Shown piece by piece: positions 15,989-20,468 of a stretch of DNA of 20,468 nucleotides. Position numbers and translations under genes: made by a program. Numbering within the stretch: the first letter of the stretch is position 1; each line of letters opens with the position of its first letter. The stretch is taken from NCBI GenBank assembly GCA_014084085.1, contig NPFB01000186.1, forward strand, positions 111,268 through 131,735, in the 5' to 3' direction. The notes beneath the pieces were generated by a model. The model was not told the origin of the DNA. It did not search any database and saw only the letters and a program-made list of their open reading frames with translations. Source of the DNA: Hondaea fermentalgiana. Taxonomy: Eukaryota > Sar > Bigyra > Thraustochytrida > Thraustochytriidae.

Positions 15989-16096
15989 TTCGAGTTCGAG
16001 TTCGCGTTCGCATTCGCGATCGCGATCGCGGTGGCGTTCGCGGTGGCGGTGGCGCTCGCAGTTGCAGTCGGGGTCGGAGTCGGTGTCGGTCTTGGC
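15989..16096. repeat. Degenerate hexanucleotide array (18 units)
   Basis: Eighteen consecutive 6-mers vary in steps: TTCGAG, TTCGCG, ATCGCG, GTGGCG, GTTGCA, GTCGGT and related forms. The constant period and drifting unit suggest successive local duplications. The period of 6 keeps all frames open, which explains the spurious ORFs across it. Confidence 0.8.
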
Positions 16097-16231
16097 GGCA
16101 GAATCGGTGATCCGGGTGCAGGGCGCGGAGCGGCGGTGCCACCATGGCCGATGGGCGCGGAGTCAACGGAAGGACAGCTTGACCAGCGGGAAGGGTACTG
16201 CGGTCAGCCAGCACCCCGAGTTGAGTCTGTC

Positions 16232-16271
16232 AGTGGAGTGGAGCGGAGCGGAAGGGAGCGGAGTGGAGTGG
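16232..16271. repeat. GGAGT/GGAGC pentamer array
   Basis: About eight imperfect 5-mers of the GGAGY type in a row, upstream of the long-loop RND gene. Confidence 0.7.
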
Positions 16272-16631
16272 ACTGATTGAACGATTGGAGTCAAGCTGCT
16301 TCTCTCGGCCGGCTGCGGAAGTTGGTGCGATAGATGGCTCTGACCTCGAAGCGCTAGCAGCGCTGCAGCTGCAGCTGCTGCTGCTACGGGCTGCTCTGGC
16401 TGTGACTGCAGGCCGGGTATAGGAAGAGGCTGGATAAATTCAGCACGCTGGACTTGCTAAGAGTGAAGCTGCAGCAGCAGCAGCACAAGAAAAAAGGAAG
16501 CTAGCAGGCATGCTAAATTTCCCGATGACCAGTCCTTTTTTGCCGAAACCCCGAAAACATGGAAAGCTAGAAAGTCATTTTGTGCGGACAGGACCTTGAC
16601 ATGCGCGCCGGCCCATGTGCACAATCAACTT

Positions 16632-16659
16632 TGTCCAAAGCCGCAGCTTTGGCTGGACA
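16632..16659. other. Imperfect inverted repeat (7-bp stem, CGCA loop)
   Basis: CCAAAGC (16635-16641) pairs with GCTTTGG (16646-16652) around a CGCA loop. The outer TGTCC (16632-16636) and GGACA (16655-16659) can extend the pairing if CCAAAGC is bulged. It lies about 330-360 nt beyond the stop of the short-loop RND gene, so it could be in its 3'UTR. Its function is unknown. Confidence 0.45.
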
Positions 16660-16988
16660 CCGTAGACCAAGAAGGGTTTAGCCTTTACCTAAGTCATTAC
16701 GGTCTTTTTAGCTCGAAATTCTGCCTCTCTGACAAAGCAACTAGGACAGAAGCTCGAGCGCGGAGAGAGTAGGCATGGCCACCGGTCCGAGCCATATACA
16801 TACACACCACAGCAGGCGAGAAAAGGTTTTCTCGCTTCAACCGACAGCGACTGCCAATCAAAAGACTCTTGGAAGTCGAGCCGTGGAGCCGAATCGGGCG
16901 AAAGAAGGCGCGGGCGCGTCCGCACGCGCATGTGCGAAGCACAGAGTAAACTTGCGATTTGGGTGGTGTAAAATCAATTTTGAAGGGG

Positions 16989-19900
16989 CTACTTTTTCTT
17001 GTTGCAGATGCCGCGCGCCTTGAGCCAGAGCCGCCAGTCACCGCGATCGTTCTCGGGGCCAATGATGCGGAAGAGTGGCATCACAAAGAACTCGGTGATG
17101 ATCAAACTATAAGCAATGGTGGAGGTGAGGAGAATGGCCATCTTGCCGAAAAACTGGAGCTGTGCAAAGAACATAATGGCGGCGGACCCACCCGTGGTAA
17201 AGGCTCCTGCGATGACAGTAGGGCCGAGCATGACGGCCGAATACTTGAAGCGATCGGCGCGGAGTGTGAAACCTTCGCCTGCGGCGTGCGCGTAGCTCGT
17301 GCCGTGCAGCGTGCTATAGTCAACACTGAGACCAACGACCATGACTGCGGCAATAGCCTCCGCAACACCGAGTGCCCAGCCCAGGAGCTGCGCCGTTCCG
17401 AGAACCGTAACGACAATGCCAATGATACCAAAGATGGCAATTACCGAAAGAATCAGGTTCGAAGTGGCGAAAAGGAGCACAACAAAAGCAATGGGGACAC
17501 TGATGGCCAAGCCCTGGAACATGCCCGAAACGATGCCGAGCTCGGTGTGGATCCAAAGCATGTCAAAAGAGGTCTGGAACGCGGATTCCAGGCCCGCCGG
17601 CGCGTTCTCGACCATCTCTTGGAGGTGAGCCTCCAAGAGATCAATGACAGGCTCCTTGACGCCTACAGGCTGCAGCGTCTTGAGCGAGGCCTCGTACGAG
17701 AAAACGATGAACTTGAGCTCCCCGTCCACGATGCCAATATCGTTATCTGCTCCCGTGGCGTTTGCAAATTCGGACAGTCGCGAGGTCCAAAGAGCCTTGT
17801 CGACTTCGCCCAAGTCAATCGCAGGGGTCTCCAGTGGGTAAGTCTCGTTATGCCAGTCGTGAAACTTGCGCAGCGTGCAGTCCACACTGCGGGTGGCGAG
17901 ACCCACATCACTGCCGATGCAGCCAGCAAGCGCGCTCGTTTCGCCTTCGGGCACACAGGAGAGGGTCTCAAAGCTGTCGCACACCTCGAGATAATACTCT
18001 TGGTTCGTTCGCGACGAAAGATCAAACTCGGTGTCGAAAACAACGGCGCCTCGGTACCCGTTGGGGTCGAGAAACTTAAAGCTGCCACGATCAATACCCT
18101 CAATGCCAAAGGTGACGTCGACCTCCAAGTAGTCTGTGCCACCCTGAAAGAGCTTACTGTAGTCGGTCGCATAGCCCGTGCTCATGTGAGACGAGCGAAA
18201 ATTTTGGTCTGGTTCCGTTGGAGTACCAAGCTGAACTGCGAATGTGGCCATGGTCACAATCAGCGCAAAGAGTGCTGTCACCGTGACAGCCACTACCGGA
18301 AGAATCTGGCACGTGCGGCCTCCGATCGTAACAGAGACTTGCTTGTTGATGAGAGGCACGTAACCCTTGGAGAACACCTTTTCCTCAAAGTTTTCCTTGT
18401 GCTTTACTTTATTCATGACGAGTGTCACCGTGCCGTCTTCAGCGACGCGCTTCTCAATATGCGTTGCCGCGCTCTGCTCAATATCTTGACTCGCGGAAGC
18501 GACCTTGTCGCGGGGGGCTCTGAGGCAGCCGCAACAGCAATAGCGACCGCGGAAATACTTTTCAAAGATAATGACCACCGCAGGATAGAGAATGATGGTC
18601 CACACAAAGTTGAGCATGATGGTAATGGCAGCAAAGATGCCAAAGGATGCGATCGGGGCAATCGGACTCACGCCCGTTGCAAGAAAGGCCCCAGCAGTGG
18701 TGGCGCTCGTATTCAAAACAGCCCCGGCCGCACGCTGGTAAGTGTACGTGAGACGAGCCACCAAGACTTCATCCTCTTCATTGTTGGTCCCATATACATT
18801 GGCCTTGCCAGCCTCTTCCTTGCTTGCAAAGCCGCGGACGCCGGGCCAATAACGCTCGCTTTGATAGTACGCGTCAACCCAGACAAAGAGATCATCGGCG
18901 CCAATACCAAGAATGAGAAAGAAGGTGACGATGTGCACGCTGCTAAAGTACTCGATGCGGAAAATGCCAGTGTAGAAGAAGAGGGCCACCACGATACTAA
19001 TGAGAATGGAAAGAAGCCCAACACTACTCATGAATAAACTGCGCAGGTGCAGGATCATGGTTATGAAAACAAGAACGATTGAACCTGCCACAAGCGCCTG
19101 GTCATACCCGACCATGCGGTCAAACTCTGATGAGACAAAGTACTGGTTGTAGAATCGGACCTGCAAGCCATTACCGAGATCAAAGGCGCCAATATTGTAC
19201 GCCGAGTTGAAGGGGACCTCGACCTCGAGACCCTTTGAAGCAAAGAATTTTTTTTCGATGGTGGCGAGAAAGTTCTCATAAATGACACCTTGAGGCCCAG
19301 CATCGTCATCAGGTTCCGAGCCGAAAGCCTTGCCATCGTCTGTGGAGTCCGCGCCAAGCGGGGCGTACAGGGAAATTTGGGAGCGGGTCTTGAGACGGAC
19401 GTCGAGCAGGCTCGTTACTCGGCGCTCAAGAAAGAAAAAGACTTTTTCAGGCTCGCTTGCGAGAGCCGCAAACTGCGTCGCAAACTCGGTCGAGTTCAGT
19501 AGACGGCATTCCTTTTGCTCCTCAAAGGTTGGGTATACGAGCGCCACGACATCGTAATCTTGCGAGGCGCACACCGTGTCTTTGCCGAGCGCGGCACCGT
19601 CCGGCTTGCAGTACTTGGGAAAGTTCTCGTCCGCCGTCAGGATGCTTTGGAACTGGCACATGCGCTGCAGGTTGTCAGGGGTAAGAATCTCCGCTTGGCG
19701 GTCGTCCGCCCACTCGTAAATGAAGGAGGTGGCCGTGAACCAGACGTCTTCCGAGCGCGCGGGCAGATTTCCGGTGCTTTGGGCGGAGTCCATCTTCTCT
19801 CGAGCATCCGAGAGGGCGTCGCCGTTCTTGCTCGCCTCCGAGGTCGGGATCGTCCAGTCGTCGACGGTGGTGTCAGCGATGTCAAACCAGCCTGCAAAGT

Positions 19901-20063
19901 ACACCACGGCGGACATGACGAGGAAGGCCGCCCAGATGCTGCCGCAGATGGTCCTCGGCCGCTTCACAAAGTGCCGCGAGGCCTTCTCCACCATCCTCAG
20001 CTCTCCGCTGTACGACACCTGGAGTTCCTCCTTCTCCTCCCCTCCGGCCATCTTCTCCGACAT
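16989..20063 (-). CDS. Patched/Dispatched-like RND transporter with sterol-sensing domain, short-loop paralog
   Basis: This is a 1024-residue paralog of the neighbouring RND gene. By eye, roughly half the residues match over aligned blocks such as DDWTIPTS, RMC-[QE]-FQSI and ATTAGAFLATG. TM1 is at about 41-59. The sterol-sensing TM2-6 span about 322-500 with GIGADD in TM4 (G386, D390, D391). TM7 is at about 586-611. TM8-12 hold GLSVDYS in TM10 (G911, D915). The TM6-TM7 cytosolic loop is only about 80 residues and begins with a Cys cluster (C509, C510, C511, C513), a likely lipidation site. The C-terminus is basic (CNKKK) but is not a canonical KKxx signal. I start at the ATG at 20063 (MSEKMAGG, A at -3). 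The ATG at 20042 (MAGG) is an alternative. It probably exports or moves lipids or sterols using an ion gradient; the substrate is not deducible. Confidence 0.92.
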   Translation of the reverse strand: MSEKMAGGEEKEELQVSYSGELRMVEKASRHFVKRPRTICGSIWAAFLVMSAVVYFAGWFDIADTTVDDWTIPTSEASKNGDALSDAREKMDSAQSTGNLPARSEDVWFTATSFIYEWADDRQAEILTPDNLQRMCQFQSILTADENFPKYCKPDGAALGKDTVCASQDYDVVALVYPTFEEQKECRLLNSTEFATQFAALASEPEKVFFFLERRVTSLLDVRLKTRSQISLYAPLGADSTDDGKAFGSEPDDDAGPQGVIYENFLATIEKKFFASKGLEVEVPFNSAYNIGAFDLGNGLQVRFYNQYFVSSEFDRMVGYDQALVAGSIVLVFITMILHLRSLFMSSVGLLSILISIVVALFFYTGIFRIEYFSSVHIVTFFLILGIGADDLFVWVDAYYQSERYWPGVRGFASKEEAGKANVYGTNNEEDEVLVARLTYTYQRAAGAVLNTSATTAGAFLATGVSPIAPIASFGIFAAITIMLNFVWTIILYPAVVIIFEKYFRGRYCCCGCLRAPRDKVASASQDIEQSAATHIEKRVAEDGTVTLVMNKVKHKENFEEKVFSKGYVPLINKQVSVTIGGRTCQILPVVAVTVTALFALIVTMATFAVQLGTPTEPDQNFRSSHMSTGYATDYSKLFQGGTDYLEVDVTFGIEGIDRGSFKFLDPNGYRGAVVFDTEFDLSSRTNQEYYLEVCDSFETLSCVPEGETSALAGCIGSDVGLATRSVDCTLRKFHDWHNETYPLETPAIDLGEVDKALWTSRLSEFANATGADNDIGIVDGELKFIVFSYEASLKTLQPVGVKEPVIDLLEAHLQEMVENAPAGLESAFQTSFDMLWIHTELGIVSGMFQGLAISVPIAFVVLLFATSNLILSVIAIFGIIGIVVTVLGTAQLLGWALGVAEAIAAVMVVGLSVDYSTLHGTSYAHAAGEGFTLRADRFKYSAVMLGPTVIAGAFTTGGSAAIMFFAQLQFFGKMAILLTSTIAYSLIITEFFVMPLFRIIGPENDRGDWRLWLKARGICNKKK

Positions 20064-20468
20064 CCTGGCCACCCGGGCCGCTCCGCTCTCCTCCTCAATC
20101 CTCTCCCCTGCTCTCCTCTGCTTCAGTCGGCGTCGCCGAGGAAGGCCTCGAGCGCGTTTCGGGTTTGCTGCTTCCGGGCTTCGCCTGCCTCGAGTTCCCC
20201 ACCTTGCGCCTCGCCCCAGAGCCAGCTGCCGCTTCGCAGCTTTCCGAGGCCTCGCTGCCGACCGGCCTCCCGCTGCGCGTGCGTGCGACTCAGCCGCGCC
20301 CTGCGCCTTGCCTGCGCGTACGTACCAGGCGGGCAGGCCCTCCCTGCACGCGCAAGTCCCGAGAGCGCAGTGACCCTCCTCTCGGCGCCCCAGCAGAGTT
20401 CCGGTGGCGCCGCGCGGACTGGACCCGGCCGGCGAACCCGCGCGGGCGGCGCGAGCCCGGCGCGGCGA
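20064..20468. other. GC-rich 5' flank of the short-loop RND gene
   Basis: This stretch runs to the right edge and is C/T-rich near the gene, then strongly GC-rich. It probably contains the 5'UTR and promoter of the gene starting at 20063. A plus-strand open frame runs through it from inside the RND gene, but its translation is Arg/Ala/Pro low complexity and has no recognisable content. No promoter element, RNA gene or repeat array is identifiable. Confidence 0.5.

Larger units (their letters stand above)
15123..16988. other. Intergenic low-complexity region between the two RND paralogs
   Basis: This 1.87-kb spacer must hold the 5'UTR and promoter of the long-loop RND gene and the 3'UTR of the short-loop RND gene. 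It contains a (GGCT)4 run (15336-15350), an 18-unit degenerate hexamer array (15989-16096), a GGAGY pentamer array (16232-16271), several CTGCAG/GCAGC-rich stretches and an imperfect hairpin at 16632-16659. Open frames here translate to repeat-derived Arg/Ser or His/Gln low complexity and are not called as genes. No AATAAA was seen on the minus strand just below 16989. Confidence 0.55.

Noticed and set aside
15588..16214. 208-codon minus-strand frame rich in Arg, Gln and His
   Set aside because: Composition comes from the hexamer array and CAG-like repeats. There is no domain and no conserved look.
16959..19037. 692-codon plus-strand open frame
   Set aside because: It is antisense to the conserved RND coding sequence. 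Its translation is hydrophilic with no domain, and it follows from GC-rich codon use that lacks TTA, CTA and TCA codons.
20064..20072. GTG at 20072 as start of the short-loop RND gene
   Set aside because: A GTG start is not expected in a nuclear gene, and an ATG with A at -3 lies three codons downstream at 20063.

Overview
This window looks like nuclear DNA from a GC-rich, intron-poor protist. The proteins include a katanin-like AAA ATPase with a LisH domain, an LRR-Roc-COR-TIR protein with GT-AG spliceosomal introns, and two Patched/Dispatched-like (RND, sterol-sensing) membrane proteins. That set, with dense coding, simple-sequence GC repeats in the promoters and mostly single-exon genes, would fit a stramenopile such as a thraustochytrid. 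The lineage is an inference from gene content; no marker gene is present.

Layout from left to right: (1) the 3' end of a plus-strand gene with a 10-glutamine tract, stopping at 247; (2) a convergent minus-strand gene (716-2467) for a proline-rich protein with three FY/HDP helical repeats and two copies of a Cys-Cys-Cys-His motif; (3) a GC-rich promoter region full of short tandem repeats (2468-3567); (4) a minus-strand katanin p60 A-like 2 gene (3568-5148) with a (CTGCG)10 tract just upstream of its start; (5) a divergent intergenic region of about 1.4 kb; (6) a plus-strand, 13-exon gene (6565-11498) for a 1204-residue LRR-Roc-COR-TIR protein; (7) two minus-strand tandem paralogs of the Patched/RND family (11673-15122 and 16989-20063), separated by 1.87 kb of low-complexity DNA; (8) a GC-rich right edge that is the 5' flank of the last gene.

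The most interesting element is the LRR-Roc-COR-TIR gene. It has eleven leucine-rich repeats, each encoded by its own exon (84 nt, one of 87 nt). All twelve introns are phase 2 and lie immediately before the first consensus leucine of a repeat. Any LRR exon can therefore be skipped or duplicated without a frameshift. Retention of introns 1-11 stops translation within three codons, while the last intron (60 nt) is open and in frame. The annotated stop codon itself sits in the same phase-2 GTAAGT motif. The remaining 2.6 kb, coding Roc, COR and TIR, is one uninterrupted exon, and every other complete gene in the window has an uninterrupted reading frame. The architecture resembles an NLR-like cytosolic sensor whose TIR keeps the position of the NADase glutamate; the sensor role is inference.

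The genes do not form an obvious pathway. The katanin-like protein points to microtubules or flagella, the RND pair to lipid or sterol handling at membranes, and the TIR-Roco protein to signalling or immunity.
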